64,000 bases of DNA from an uncultured Erysipelotrichaceae bacterium. GTDB lineage: Bacteria; Bacillota_I; Bacilli_A; Erysipelotrichales; Erysipelotrichaceae. Where the stretch lies: assembly GCA_944326795.1 (NCBI GenBank), contig CALVFJ010000002.1, forward strand, positions 1-64,000. Direction: 5' to 3'. The position numbers were made by a program, and so were the translations under genes. Below, piece by piece: positions 27,792 through 37,710 of the stretch. Below the pieces are notes generated by a model that ran no database searches, was not told where the DNA came from, and was given only the letters and a program-made list of their open reading frames with translations. Positions within the stretch are counted from its first letter, which is position 1, and each line of letters opens with the position of its first letter.

Positions 27792-28739
27792 ATGACTGTT
27801 GTTTCAATGCGTAAATTATTAGAAAACGGTGTTCATTTTGGACATCAAACTCGTAGATGGAATCCTAAGATGAAATCTTACATCTACACTGCTAAAAACG
27901 GTGTACATATCATCGATTTGGCACAAACTCAAGAAGCTATCGAAAAAGCTTATGCTGCTTTAAAAGAAATTACGGAAAACGGTGGAAAAGTATTGTTCAT
28001 CGGTACCAAGAAACAAGCACAAACAGCTGTATTGGAAGAAGCTTTACGTTCAGGATCTTTCTATGTAAACCAAAGATGGTTAGGTGGTACTTTGACCAAT
28101 TTCAGAACCATTCAAAAGAGCATCAAGAAATTGTTGGAAATTGAAGAAATGGAAAACAATGGTACGATCAATGTTTACCCTAAGAAAGAAATTGCGGTAT
28201 TAACTAAGAAGAAAGAAAGATTGGAAAACTTCTTAGGCGGTATCAAAGAAATGAAGAAGCTTCCTGATGCGATCTTCGTCGTTGATCCAACGGAAGAACA
28301 CAATGCTGTTGCTGAAGCAAGAAAATTAAATATTCCAGTATTTGCATTAATCGATACCAATGCTGATCCAGATGTCATCGATTATCCAATTCCATCAAAT
28401 GATGATGCAATCAAAGCTATCAAATTGATGACCAGCATCATGGCAGACGCTATCGTTGAAGCTAAGGGCGGATTATTAAGCGTAGCTCATCAAGAAGATG
28501 AAAGCGTTGAAGATGTAACGATGAAAGACGTTATGATCAATGTTGAAGAAGTTGCAGCTGAAAATGAAAGACGTCGTCGTCAAAAGAATGAAGAAAGACG
28601 CGCAAGAGAAAACCAAAGAAGAAATCTTGGCAACTCTGAAAGACGTTTCATCAAGAAGGATGCTGCCGCTGCTGTTGAAGTTGTAGAAGCACAGCCAAAA
28701 GCTGCTGCTGTTGAAGCTGCTAAGGAGGAACAAGCATAA
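27792..28739 (+). CDS. rpsB: 30S ribosomal protein S2 with C-terminal extension
   Basis: A small-subunit protein at the 30S neck. The body (1-230) is conventional: [23 protein letters not shown], the [10 protein letters not shown] block, and [26 protein letters not shown]. The protein is 315 residues against about 230-260 for typical S2. The extra C-terminal part of about 70 residues is charged ([19 protein letters not shown]) and then Ala/Glu-rich, probably disordered or helical. Codon use and the 1-nt overlap with tsf show it is a genuine part of the gene. Confidence 0.97.
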   Translation: MTVVSMRKLLENGVHFGHQTRRWNPKMKSYIYTAKNGVHIIDLAQTQEAIEKAYAALKEITENGGKVLFIGTKKQAQTAVLEEALRSGSFYVNQRWLGGTLTNFRTIQKSIKKLLEIEEMENNGTINVYPKKEIAVLTKKKERLENFLGGIKEMKKLPDAIFVVDPTEEHNAVAEARKLNIPVFALIDTNADPDVIDYPIPSNDDAIKAIKLMTSIMADAIVEAKGGLLSVAHQEDESVEDVTMKDVMINVEEVAAENERRRRQKNEERRARENQRRNLGNSERRFIKKDAAAAVEVVEAQPKAAAVEAAKEEQA

Positions 28740-29623
28740 TGATCACTGCTGCTTTAGTTAAAGAATTAAGAGAAAAGACCGGTGCCGGTATGATGGACTG
28801 CAAAAAAGCCTTGACCGAATGTGAAGGCGATATTGCAAAAGCTGTTGACTGGTTAAGAGAAAAAGGAATCTCTAAAGCTGCTAAGAAAGCTGATAGAATT
28901 GCTGCTGAAGGTTTGTCAAAAGTCTTGATCGAAGGCAATAAAGCTTGCTTGGTAGAAGTTAACTCTGAAACGGACTTCGTGGCTAAGAACGAACAATTCT
29001 TAAACTTATTAGATACTACAGTAAAAGCTTTGATCAACAGCGATGCAAAAACGGTTGAAGAAGCTATGAAAGTTGCCGTAGATGGCAAGACCTTAGAAAA
29101 CTTATTCATCGATGCTACTGCTACGATCGGTGAAAAGATCACTTTAAGAAGATTTGAAGTCGTTGAAAAGAGCGATGATCAAACATTCGGTTCTTATATG
29201 CACATGGGCGGTAAGATCTCGGCTGTTGTTGTCTTAAATGGCGGCAATGCTGAAGTTGGTAAAGATATGGCTATGCAAGTTGCTTCAATGAGCCCTACTT
29301 ATGTATCTCGCAATGATATGCCTGCTGAAGTTATCGAACATGAAAGAAGCATTCAAGAAGAAATCTTAAAGAATGATGAATCATTGAAGAACAAGCCAGA
29401 AAAAGTATTGAAAGGTATCGTTGAAGGACGTGTATCTAAATCATTACAAGAAATGTGCTTGGTAGATCAGATCTACTTCAAGAATCAAGATCTAAAATGC
29501 GGTCAATATTTAAAAGAAAACAATGCTGAAGTAGTATGTTTCGTTAAATATGCCGTAGGTGAAGGCTTAGAAAAACGTGAAGAAAACTTCGCGGAAGAAG
29601 TTGCTAAGCAAATGGCTAAATAA
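28739..29623 (+). CDS. tsf: Elongation factor Ts
   Basis: The guanine-nucleotide exchange factor for EF-Tu, 294 residues. The N-terminal UBA-like part holds LREKTGAGMMDCKKAL, and the core TDFVAKNEQF block is the family signature. The start overlaps the rpsB stop by 1 nt (TAATG). A bidirectional terminator separates it from the convergent phosphatase gene. Confidence 0.98.
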   Translation: MITAALVKELREKTGAGMMDCKKALTECEGDIAKAVDWLREKGISKAAKKADRIAAEGLSKVLIEGNKACLVEVNSETDFVAKNEQFLNLLDTTVKALINSDAKTVEEAMKVAVDGKTLENLFIDATATIGEKITLRRFEVVEKSDDQTFGSYMHMGGKISAVVVLNGGNAEVGKDMAMQVASMSPTYVSRNDMPAEVIEHERSIQEEILKNDESLKNKPEKVLKGIVEGRVSKSLQEMCLVDQIYFKNQDLKCGQYLKENNAEVVCFVKYAVGEGLEKREENFAEEVAKQMAK

Positions 29624-29637
29624 ACAACATCATATAA

Positions 29638-29669
29638 AAAAGATCACTGGATCCAGTGATCTTTGTTTT
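29638..29669. terminator. Bidirectional terminator between tsf and the Ppx/GppA gene
   Basis: A perfect palindrome (AAAGATCACTGG and its complement, no loop beyond the centre) flanked by A's on the left and T's on the right serves two convergent genes. Confidence 0.85.
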
Positions 29670-30511
29670 TATTTATGCAGGATGTGTTCTAAAAGATAGC
29701 CTTCTTTTACGCCGTATTCGCTAAGATATAGTTCGGCAATATCGTAATATTCCATGATGGCATATAAGATCTGCAAACCATACCATAAGGTTTTCTTGCG
29801 AGCATCGATATATTTGCCGATGATGAAGTGAATGGCATCATTGTCATAGTGATTGATGATGTGCAATACCTCATAGCGGGTCAGCTTAAGCCGTGGATCG
29901 CCCATCTTATCATAGATCGTAAATAATGACTCGATCGTTCCGCCAGCACCAACTAGGTTGCCGCTGAAACGATGATCTAGTTTTTTTAGCTGATCGATGA
30001 CATATAGCTGTGGTTCTTGAGGGTTGATCTTAAATAGGCTGACACAACCTAATTCAATGCTAGTTTGATATTTGATCTGATCATAGATGAACTGGACCAT
30101 CTCAAAAGATCCGCCGCCGATATCGATCATGATGCCTTCGTCCATCTTTACCCTGCTGCGACAACCTTTAAATGCTAAAGTTGCTTCTTGCTCTCCTGTT
30201 AGCAAGATTGTGGGAACTTCCTTGTTTAGTTGAGCGATAAAGCTTTGTGGGTCGTTCAGCTTGCGTCCAAAGGCTGTTACTAAAGCATATAGATCTTCAA
30301 CACCGCGGTTTTTAGCGATGTCTTTGAAAGATATCAAGGTCTTAAGGGCTACTTCGATACCTTTTTGGCTGATCTCTCCTTTATCGACGTAGCTGCCAAG
30401 TTCTTTGACCGTGACGTAATTATCGATCACTTCAAAGCCATAATCATCATAAGAATACAGTCCTAATCTGATGGAATTAGAACCAATGTCAATTATTCCG
30501 CATTTTTTCAT
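29669..30511 (-). CDS. Ppx/GppA-family phosphatase
   Basis: A 280-residue exopolyphosphatase or pppGpp phosphatase of the actin-like ASKHA fold. The opening GIIDIGSNSIRLGLY and the block DIGGGSFEM form the phosphate-binding site, with TGEQEA between them. The length corresponds to the catalytic core only; there is no HD-type C-terminal domain. GAGGTAATT lies before the ATG. It is the only minus-strand gene among about 30 kb of plus-strand housekeeping genes and is divergent from pyrH. Whether polyphosphate or pppGpp is the substrate cannot be told from sequence. Confidence 0.88.
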   Translation of the reverse strand: MKKCGIIDIGSNSIRLGLYSYDDYGFEVIDNYVTVKELGSYVDKGEISQKGIEVALKTLISFKDIAKNRGVEDLYALVTAFGRKLNDPQSFIAQLNKEVPTILLTGEQEATLAFKGCRSRVKMDEGIMIDIGGGSFEMVQFIYDQIKYQTSIELGCVSLFKINPQEPQLYVIDQLKKLDHRFSGNLVGAGGTIESLFTIYDKMGDPRLKLTRYEVLHIINHYDNDAIHFIIGKYIDARKKTLWYGLQILYAIMEYYDIAELYLSEYGVKEGYLLEHILHK

Positions 30512-30528
30512 AATTACCTCTTCTTTAA

Positions 30529-31284
<756 letters not shown>

Positions 31285-31285
31285 G

Positions 31286-31834
31286 ATGACACATATAATT
31301 TTAGAGCTACAAAAAGAAAGAATGGAAAAGGTTATCGAACATTTTGAGGAAAACCTAAAAACAATCCGTACCGGAATGGCTAATACCAATATTTTAGATC
31401 ATGTTGAAGTTGACTATTACGGATCACCAACACCGATCAAACAAATTGCTGGCATTACCGTACAAGAAGGACGTACCTTGGTTATCAAGCCATATGATTC
31501 AAGCAGCTTAAAAGATATCGAGAAAGCATGCAATATGGCTGATCTAGGCATGGCTCCGCAAAATGATGGAACGGTCATTCGCTTAACGGTTCCAACGCTG
31601 ACTGGTGAAACCCGAAAAGAAATGTGCAAAAAAGTCGGAAAGCTTGCCGAAGAAGCTAAGGTTCAAGTTCGTAATATCCGCCGTGACGCTAATGATGAAG
31701 CTAAAAAGGATAAGGAATTGACCGAAGATCTACAAAAAGAAATGCTGGAAAAGATCCAAAAGCAAACTGATGAATACATCAAGATGATCGATAAGATCGC
31801 TGATGCCAAAGAAAAAGAAGTATTAAAAGTTTAA
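31286..31834 (+). CDS. frr: Ribosome recycling factor
   Basis: A 182-residue factor that splits post-termination ribosomes with EF-G. It has the three-helix bundle pattern with RTGMANTNILDHVEVDYYG near the start and the basic VRNIRRDAND stretch. AAAAAGGAG precedes the ATG, one nt after the pyrH stop. A terminator begins at its stop codon. Confidence 0.98.
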   Translation: MTHIILELQKERMEKVIEHFEENLKTIRTGMANTNILDHVEVDYYGSPTPIKQIAGITVQEGRTLVIKPYDSSSLKDIEKACNMADLGMAPQNDGTVIRLTVPTLTGETRKEMCKKVGKLAEEAKVQVRNIRRDANDEAKKDKELTEDLQKEMLEKIQKQTDEYIKMIDKIADAKEKEVLKV

Positions 31835-31861
31835 TAAGCGGTAATATACCGCTTATTTTTT
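31833..31861 (+). terminator. Terminator after frr
   Basis: AATAAGCGGTA / TACCGCTTATT stem with a 3-nt loop and a T run, starting in the stop codon. Confidence 0.87.
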
Positions 31862-31890
31862 ACATTTGCGAACTTTTGTTTAAGATAAAT

Positions 31891-31921
31891 TTGCTAGCTT
31901 TTAAGCATTATATGATATAAT
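31891..31921 (+). promoter_or_regulatory. Promoter of the uppS-cdsA-dxr-rseP operon
   Basis: An extended -10 TGATATAAT at 31913-31921; TTGCTA at 31891-31896 is a possible -35 at a long 19-nt spacing. Confidence 0.55.
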
Positions 31922-31945
31922 CGTAGAAGAAAAATGAGGTATGTT

Positions 31946-32644
31946 ATGGAGCAATTACAGCATGTTGCCATTATTATGGATGGAAATGGAAGATGGGCCA
32001 AAGCCAAAGGCTTGCCACGTACCCAAGGACATTTTGTCGGGGTAGATAATGTTCGAAACATTGCGATCAAAGCTAATGATATGGGCATCAAGGTCTTGAC
32101 GGTTTATGCTTTTAGCACAGAGAACTGGAAAAGACCATTGGAAGAGGTAAGCTATTTGATGAAGCTTCCTGCCATCTTTTTTGATAAATTTATGAAAGAA
32201 CTGATGGAAAAAAACATCAGGATCATGATGATCGGAGAAATGGAGCAGATTCCTAAGGAAACGGCGAAGATCTTGCAAAGAGCGATCGATAAGACGGCTG
32301 ATAATACGGGAATGATCTTAAATTTTGCCATGAACTATGGTTCACAGCGTGAAATGCTTTTAGCCATCAATAAGTATGCTAAGGATGTATTGACTGGTAA
32401 AGCTGAACTTGGCATCGATGCTGCTGGGTTTGAACATTATCTGATGACCAAAGATCTTCCGTCAGTTGATCTTATGATCAGGACCAGCGGGGAACAGCGG
32501 ATATCTAATTTCTTGCTTTGGCAGATCGCATATACTGAATTGATGTTCGTCGATGAGCCTTGGCCTGAATTTACACCACAAAAATTTGAAACTTATTGCC
32601 AAAAGTTTTGGCAGCGTGAACGCCGCTATGGAGGCTTAAAATAA
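31946..32644 (+). CDS. uppS: Undecaprenyl diphosphate synthase
   Basis: A cis-prenyltransferase that makes the C55 lipid carrier for peptidoglycan and teichoic acid precursors. About 232 residues with HVAIIMDGNGRWAK, the SxENWxRP block (AFSTENWKRP) and the closing RTSGEQRISNFLLWQ. The ATG at 31946 is chosen for the GAGGT site 5 nt upstream, against an in-frame ATG at 31934. It is the first gene of a tightly packed unit running to rseP and DUF368. Confidence 0.97.
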   Translation: MEQLQHVAIIMDGNGRWAKAKGLPRTQGHFVGVDNVRNIAIKANDMGIKVLTVYAFSTENWKRPLEEVSYLMKLPAIFFDKFMKELMEKNIRIMMIGEMEQIPKETAKILQRAIDKTADNTGMILNFAMNYGSQREMLLAINKYAKDVLTGKAELGIDAAGFEHYLMTKDLPSVDLMIRTSGEQRISNFLLWQIAYTELMFVDEPWPEFTPQKFETYCQKFWQRERRYGGLK

Positions 32645-33408
32645 TGAAGCAGCGATTTTTAACGGGAATCATCCTATTGATCGTCGTATTTTTTCCGTTT
32701 TATTATGGTGGTATGTTGCTTCGTGCCTTGGTTTTTGCAACTTGTGCCATTAGCGCATATGAATTGATCGATCTACGTAAAGGGCGGACCAAATGGGGCT
32801 TGATCATTTTCGTGTTCTTAAGCATCATCGGCTTTTATAACCTCAGTGAAAATTATATGATCATAACGGTCACGATCTTTTTGATCGTATTATTCTTGCT
32901 GACGATCATGGTCAAGGATATCCAAGTGACCGATATCTGTTATATCTTTACCATTTCGATGATCTTGTCGCTGGCTGCTAAAAGCTTGGTCGTAGTTTAT
33001 GATCAAGGGTATGCGGTCTTGATCTATCTGGCTTTGGCTTGTTATGGTTGTGATCTAGGCGCATATTTATTTGGCTATTTTTTTGGCAAGCATAAGATGA
33101 TCGAAAGGATCTCGCCAAAAAAGACCTGGGAAGGAGCGATCGGCGGATGGGCTACCGGTTTTGTCAGCAGCTTGATCGTTGCTTATCTATTTATTCATAA
33201 TATAGATTTTGATATGTTATTTTTATGTTCGATTTTCTTGCCAATGGTTGCACAGATTGGCGATCTGGCTTTTAGCTCGATCAAAAGATATTATGGCGTC
33301 AAAGATTTTGGCAATATCTTTCCAGGACATGGCGGAGTATTGGATAGGATCGATAGTTTAGTGTTTTGTTTGATGTTCTTTAATGCATTTTTAATGATGG
33401 TGATGTAA
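32644..33408 (+). CDS. cdsA: Phosphatidate cytidylyltransferase
   Basis: An integral membrane enzyme that makes CDP-diacylglycerol from CTP and phosphatidic acid. 254 residues with about seven to eight membrane segments and the C-terminal signature containing SSIKRYYGVKDF...GVLDRIDS. A second family mark is KKTWEGAIGG. The start overlaps the uppS stop by 1 nt, and the next gene starts with no gap. Confidence 0.96.
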   Translation: MKQRFLTGIILLIVVFFPFYYGGMLLRALVFATCAISAYELIDLRKGRTKWGLIIFVFLSIIGFYNLSENYMIITVTIFLIVLFLLTIMVKDIQVTDICYIFTISMILSLAAKSLVVVYDQGYAVLIYLALACYGCDLGAYLFGYFFGKHKMIERISPKKTWEGAIGGWATGFVSSLIVAYLFIHNIDFDMLFLCSIFLPMVAQIGDLAFSSIKRYYGVKDFGNIFPGHGGVLDRIDSLVFCLMFFNAFLMMVM

Positions 33409-34563
33409 ATGAAAAAGATACTTTTATTAGGAGCAAGCGGTTCGATCGGCCAACAAACGATCGATGTGATAAAAAATCATCTAGATCAATATGAACTTAC
33501 GGGTTTTAGCGTAGGTAAGCAAGTTGACAAAGCTTTGATGATCCTTAAGGATCTAAAGGTGGCGCACGTATATGTCAAAGATGCTGAAGATGCCGCTAAA
33601 ATTAGTGAAGCTTATCAGGATATCAAGGTATATCATGGGCAAGAAGGCTTAGATGAACTAGTTGAGGCAGCCGACTATGATCTTTTGGTCAATGCGCTGG
33701 TGGGCTTTGTTGGTTTGCAGCCAACGCTAAAAGCTATCAGCTTAAACAAGGATGTTGCATTAGCCAATAAAGAAACATTGGTCGTGGCAGGAGAATTGGT
33801 CAAAAAAGCGCTAGTTGATCATCATGTCAATTTATTTCCGATCGATAGCGAACATTCGGCTATCGCTCAATGCTTGCAAGGCAATAAACATGAAGAAATT
33901 AAAAAATTGATCATAACAGCTAGTGGGGGATCTTTCCGAGATAAAAGCCGTGATCAGTTAAAGGATGTTACCTTAGCTGATACCTTGAAACATCCTAATT
34001 GGTCGATGGGGGCAAAGATTACCATCGATAGCGCAACCATGATGAATAAAGGCTTGGAAGTGATCGAGGCTCATTATTTGTTCGATGTCGATTATGATGA
34101 TATCGAAGTCGTATTACATCGAGAAAGCATCGTTCATTCAATGGTCGAATATGTTGATAATTCGATCATGGCGCAACTTGGCAATGCTGATATGCGTTTG
34201 CCTATCCAATATGCCTTAGGTTTTCCCCGTCGTTATCCGATCAATACGGAGCCATTAGATCTAGTTAAAGTTGGGACCTTACATTTTGAAAAAATGGATA
34301 TGGAACGTTTCCCGCTTTTGAAGCTAGCTTATGACGTGGGCAGAAAGGGCGGTAATCTGCCTTGTATCATGAATGGGGCAAATGAAGAAGCTAACTTTGC
34401 GTTTCAAAAAGGACAGATTGCTTTTTTAGATATCGAAGCGCTGGTCTTTAAAGCAGTAGAGAAAGCAAAATTTAAGCCAATCACAAGTATCGAAGATATC
34501 CTTGAAGCAGACGCTTGGGTAAGAAATTATGTTCGCAAACAAATTGAGGTGATAAATAAGTGA
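33409..34563 (+). CDS. dxr: 1-deoxy-D-xylulose-5-phosphate reductoisomerase
   Basis: The NADPH- and metal-dependent second step of the MEP isoprenoid pathway, 384 residues. It shows the nucleotide motif GASGSIGQQT (residues 8-17), NKETLVVAGE, the metal site IDSEHSA and the loop KHPNWSMGAKITIDSATMMNKGLE. Its place next to uppS and cdsA links isoprenoid supply to lipid carrier synthesis. The organism therefore uses MEP and not only mevalonate for isoprenoids. Confidence 0.97.
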   Translation: MKKILLLGASGSIGQQTIDVIKNHLDQYELTGFSVGKQVDKALMILKDLKVAHVYVKDAEDAAKISEAYQDIKVYHGQEGLDELVEAADYDLLVNALVGFVGLQPTLKAISLNKDVALANKETLVVAGELVKKALVDHHVNLFPIDSEHSAIAQCLQGNKHEEIKKLIITASGGSFRDKSRDQLKDVTLADTLKHPNWSMGAKITIDSATMMNKGLEVIEAHYLFDVDYDDIEVVLHRESIVHSMVEYVDNSIMAQLGNADMRLPIQYALGFPRRYPINTEPLDLVKVGTLHFEKMDMERFPLLKLAYDVGRKGGNLPCIMNGANEEANFAFQKGQIAFLDIEALVFKAVEKAKFKPITSIEDILEADAWVRNYVRKQIEVINK

Positions 34564-35618
34564 CATTGATATATTTTATTCTTTTATTATCAGCGATCAT
34601 CATCATTCATGAATTAGGACATTTCATGTTTGCTAAACTATTTAAGGTTTACTGCTACGAGTTTTCAATTGGCATGGGCCCAAAGATCTATCAAAAAAAA
34701 GGCAAGGAAACCGTGTATAGTTTAAGACTATTGCCAATTGGTGGATATGTGGCCATGGCTGGCGAAAATGATGGAATGCAGGAAGCATATGAAGATATCG
34801 TCGTACCCAAAGAAAGGACCCTTACATATCTAAAGGAATGGAAAAGGATCGTTATCATGGGCGCAGGTATCTTCATGAATTTTATGTTAGCTTGGGTGAT
34901 CATGAGCGGATTCTATCTGTATCAAGGGGCATATCCGGTAGCGCCAGAACCAATTGTTGCCAGCGTAATGGAAGATGGTCCGGCACAAGCTGCAGGCATT
35001 GAAGCCAATGATCGGATCATCAAGGTTACTTTGGCTGATGGAACGACCATCGAGCCTAAGACTTTTGAAGATATCACCAATTATACTTTGACTTATGATG
35101 GTGATATAACATATACTATAGAGCGAGATGGTCAGATCATGGATTTTACCGTGACACCATTCCAGGACGAAGCGACCAAGATCTATTATTCGGGCATCAA
35201 CTCTTTGCCATATCAAAGCAAGGCAGTAAACCTGCTTAATGCGCCGATCTTAGGAGCTAGCTATCTTTTTGATACGACCAAGACGATGATCATATCATTG
35301 GTGCGGATGTTTCAAGGATTTGGCTTGGAACAAATCAGCGGTCCGGTAGGGATATATACCGTTACAGAAACTTATGCCAGCTTGGGTATTGAATATTTCT
35401 TGATGCTGGTCGCCTTGATGTCATTGAATGTGGGCATCGTTAACGCTTTGCCATTGCCAGTGCTTGATGGCGGCAGGATCGTGATCACGATCGGCGAGTG
35501 GATATGTCATCGCAAGCTAAATCAAAAGGTTGAGATTGCTTTGATGTCAGCATGCTGGATATTGCTGATCGGTTTGATGGTCTTTGTGACCTGGAATGAC
35601 ATCTTACGTTTGTTATAA
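34560..35618 (+). CDS. rseP: Site-2 intramembrane metalloprotease RseP
   Basis: A zinc protease of the M50 family that cleaves membrane anchors (anti-sigma factors, signal peptide remnants, pheromones). 352 residues with HELGH at 17-21 in the first membrane helix, one PDZ domain in the middle (about 125-205) and the third ligand in LPVLDGG near the C-terminal helices. The start is GTG, overlapping the dxr stop by 4 nt. No anti-sigma target is visible in the window. Confidence 0.95.
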   Translation: MTLIYFILLLSAIIIIHELGHFMFAKLFKVYCYEFSIGMGPKIYQKKGKETVYSLRLLPIGGYVAMAGENDGMQEAYEDIVVPKERTLTYLKEWKRIVIMGAGIFMNFMLAWVIMSGFYLYQGAYPVAPEPIVASVMEDGPAQAAGIEANDRIIKVTLADGTTIEPKTFEDITNYTLTYDGDITYTIERDGQIMDFTVTPFQDEATKIYYSGINSLPYQSKAVNLLNAPILGASYLFDTTKTMIISLVRMFQGFGLEQISGPVGIYTVTETYASLGIEYFLMLVALMSLNVGIVNALPLPVLDGGRIVITIGEWICHRKLNQKVEIALMSACWILLIGLMVFVTWNDILRLL

Positions 35619-35627
35619 GGAGAGATT

Positions 35628-36491
35628 ATGGATTTTGTACGTAATATCGTAAACGGTATCTTGATGGGCGTGGCTAATGTAATTCCCGGGGTCAGCGGTG
35701 GTACGATCGCTGTTGTCTTAGGATTTTATGATCGTTTGATGGAATGCATTACCGTGAACTTTAAGGTCATCAAGAGAAATTTACCTTTTTTGATTCCGCT
35801 GGCTATTGGAATCGTGATCGGGGTGGTTGGTTTGAGCAAATTGATGGAGATCTTATTTGCAAAGTTCCCACAGCAAACTTATTTTGCTTTTATCGGCATC
35901 ATCCTAGGTAGCTTGCCAGCAATTTTTACCAAAGCACGTTTGAGCACGCCAAAGATCAATGGAATATCTTGGATCGGTTTTATAGTAGCTTTTGGCATCA
36001 TGGTCTTTTTGGCATTGTTCAATGGTGATGCTAATAGCGGATCGGTTCTTTATACGACCTTGACCCCTGAATCATTTATCGTCTGCATGTTAGCGATGGC
36101 CATCGCTGTTGCAACGATGATCATTCCGGGTATCAGCGGTTCGATGATCTTGATCGTTATGAACATGTATCAGACGATATATTTTGAAGTGTTGAATAAT
36201 CTAAATATTCCTTTGCTGATACCTAGCGGCATCGGAGGGATCATTGGTTTATTTAGCGGAGCTATCTTGATTCGTTTCTTGCTAGCTTGTTACAATCAAT
36301 TGACCTATATGATCATCGTTGGCCTTTTGGTTGGGTCTATCTTCCAGCTATTGGTTCAAGCTAATATCGTAGCATTTGATCTAACTTTGATCATTTCGAT
36401 CGTGATCATGCTGATCATGGCAATCGTTATCTTTACATTTGGTAAAAAAGATCTGGATGCTGATCTAGCTAAGATAAAACAAGAAGCATAA
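35628..36491 (+). CDS. DUF368 family polytopic membrane protein (C55-P translocase family)
   Basis: A 287-residue membrane protein with about eight hydrophobic helices. The N-terminal motif NGILMGVANVIPGVSGGT, repeated in weaker form as IIPGISGSM about 170 residues later, is the DUF368 signature; the internal repeat suggests an inverted-repeat transporter. Members of this family (PopT) were reported to recycle undecaprenyl phosphate across the membrane. Location 9 nt after rseP in an operon with uppS and cdsA supports that role here. AAGGAGAG precedes the ATG; a terminator follows. Confidence 0.88.
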   Translation: MDFVRNIVNGILMGVANVIPGVSGGTIAVVLGFYDRLMECITVNFKVIKRNLPFLIPLAIGIVIGVVGLSKLMEILFAKFPQQTYFAFIGIILGSLPAIFTKARLSTPKINGISWIGFIVAFGIMVFLALFNGDANSGSVLYTTLTPESFIVCMLAMAIAVATMIIPGISGSMILIVMNMYQTIYFEVLNNLNIPLLIPSGIGGIIGLFSGAILIRFLLACYNQLTYMIIVGLLVGSIFQLLVQANIVAFDLTLIISIVIMLIMAIVIFTFGKKDLDADLAKIKQEA

Positions 36492-36506
36492 AAGCTTCTT
36501 TTTTAT
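36482..36506 (+). terminator. Terminator of the uppS-DUF368 operon
   Basis: AGAAGC / GCTTCT stem with an AT-rich loop, followed by T6; it starts within the last codons of the DUF368 gene. Confidence 0.82.
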
Positions 36507-36519
36507 TAGCAAATAAATG

Positions 36520-36549
36520 TTTATCAAAGCCAGATAATGATGATATAAT
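36520..36549 (+). promoter_or_regulatory. Promoter of galE
   Basis: An extended -10 TGATATAAT (36541-36549) with TTTATC (36520-36525) as a weak -35. Confidence 0.55.
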
Positions 36550-36572
36550 AAACAAGTAAGTGAGGTAAAAAT

Positions 36573-37586
36573 ATGGCAACTATCTTAGTAACCGGGGGAT
36601 GTGGATACATTGGTTCCCATACCTGCGTAGAATTGATCAACCTTCATCATGATGTTATCATCGTGGATAATCTATATAATTCATCGATCAAGGTCTTGGA
36701 TCGCATTAAGGAGATCACGGGCGTAAAGCCAAAGTTTTATCAGGTTGATATCTTGGATCGCGCAGCTTTGGATCAAGTTTTTGCGGAAAATAAGATCGAT
36801 GCGGTGATTCATTTTGCAGGCTATAAAGCAGTAGGTGAATCAGTAGCTATTCCTTTGACCTATTATAAGAATAATATCAGCGGTAGCATTAATTTGTATG
36901 AAGCTATGGCTAAAGCTAATGTCAAAACGATCGTCTTTAGCTCAAGCGCTACGGTCTATGGTGATCCAGCTAGTGTTCCTATCAAAGAGGATTTTCCTTT
37001 GAGCACGACCAATCCTTATGGAACAACAAAATTATACAATGAACAGATCTTAAAAGATGTTTATGTATCTGATGCGGAATGGAGCATCTTGCTGCTGCGC
37101 TATTTTAATCCGATCGGTGCGCATAAATCAGGTTTGTTAGGCGAAACACCTAATGGCATTCCTAACAACTTATTGCCTTACATTGCGCAAGTCGCGACCG
37201 GTAAACGGGAATTTTTAAGGGTATGGGGCAATGACTATGATACAGTTGATGGTACTGGGGTGCGCGATTATATCCATGTCGTTGATCTAGCCTTGGGTCA
37301 TATCAAGGCTATTGAATATGCGCTAGGCCACAAAGGAGTCGAATGCATCAATCTTGGTACGGGCAATGGTTATTCGGTCTTACAGGTCAAAGATGCTTTT
37401 GCCAAAGCGGCAAAGATGGAAATTCCATATCAGATCATGGATCGTCGCCCTGGCGATATTGCCACTTGCTATGCTGATACTACCAAGGCCAAAGAATTAT
37501 TAGGCTGGAGCGCTCGTTATGATATCGATGATATGTGTCAGGATGCTTGGAACTTTGCTCAAAAAAATCCTAACGGTATCGAATGA
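36573..37586 (+). CDS. galE: UDP-glucose 4-epimerase
   Basis: An NAD-dependent short-chain dehydrogenase-type epimerase that interconverts UDP-glucose and UDP-galactose (and possibly the N-acetyl forms). 337 residues with the NAD motif GGCGYIGSH (residues 7-15), catalytic Ser in SSSATVYG and the NPYGTTK Tyr-Lys motif. It is monocistronic with its own promoter and terminator. It probably feeds galactose into surface glycans; no Leloir kinase or transferase genes are nearby. Confidence 0.96.
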   Translation: MATILVTGGCGYIGSHTCVELINLHHDVIIVDNLYNSSIKVLDRIKEITGVKPKFYQVDILDRAALDQVFAENKIDAVIHFAGYKAVGESVAIPLTYYKNNISGSINLYEAMAKANVKTIVFSSSATVYGDPASVPIKEDFPLSTTNPYGTTKLYNEQILKDVYVSDAEWSILLLRYFNPIGAHKSGLLGETPNGIPNNLLPYIAQVATGKREFLRVWGNDYDTVDGTGVRDYIHVVDLALGHIKAIEYALGHKGVECINLGTGNGYSVLQVKDAFAKAAKMEIPYQIMDRRPGDIATCYADTTKAKELLGWSARYDIDDMCQDAWNFAQKNPNGIE

Positions 37587-37597
37587 TCTTAGTTTTG

Positions 37598-37631
37598 ATA
37601 AGCAGCAGAGATTGATGATCTGCTGCTTTTA
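37598..37631 (+). terminator. Terminator after galE
   Basis: AAGCAGCAGA / TCTGCTGCTT, a 10-bp perfect stem with a 9-nt loop and T4. Confidence 0.85.
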
Positions 37632-37680
37632 TCGTGTATTAAGGAAGTAAGGGAATTTTATTTAAGTATCAATTAAAATT

Positions 37681-37689
37681 TGTTATAAT
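37681..37689 (+). promoter_or_regulatory. Extended -10 promoter of the exoprotein-glucosaminidase unit
   Basis: TGTTATAAT, 21 nt before the GTG start of the next gene. It is the same element as in front of the patatin-like and ABC genes. Confidence 0.55.
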
Positions 37690-37710
37690 AAATTGAAGGA
37701 GTGTGATATC

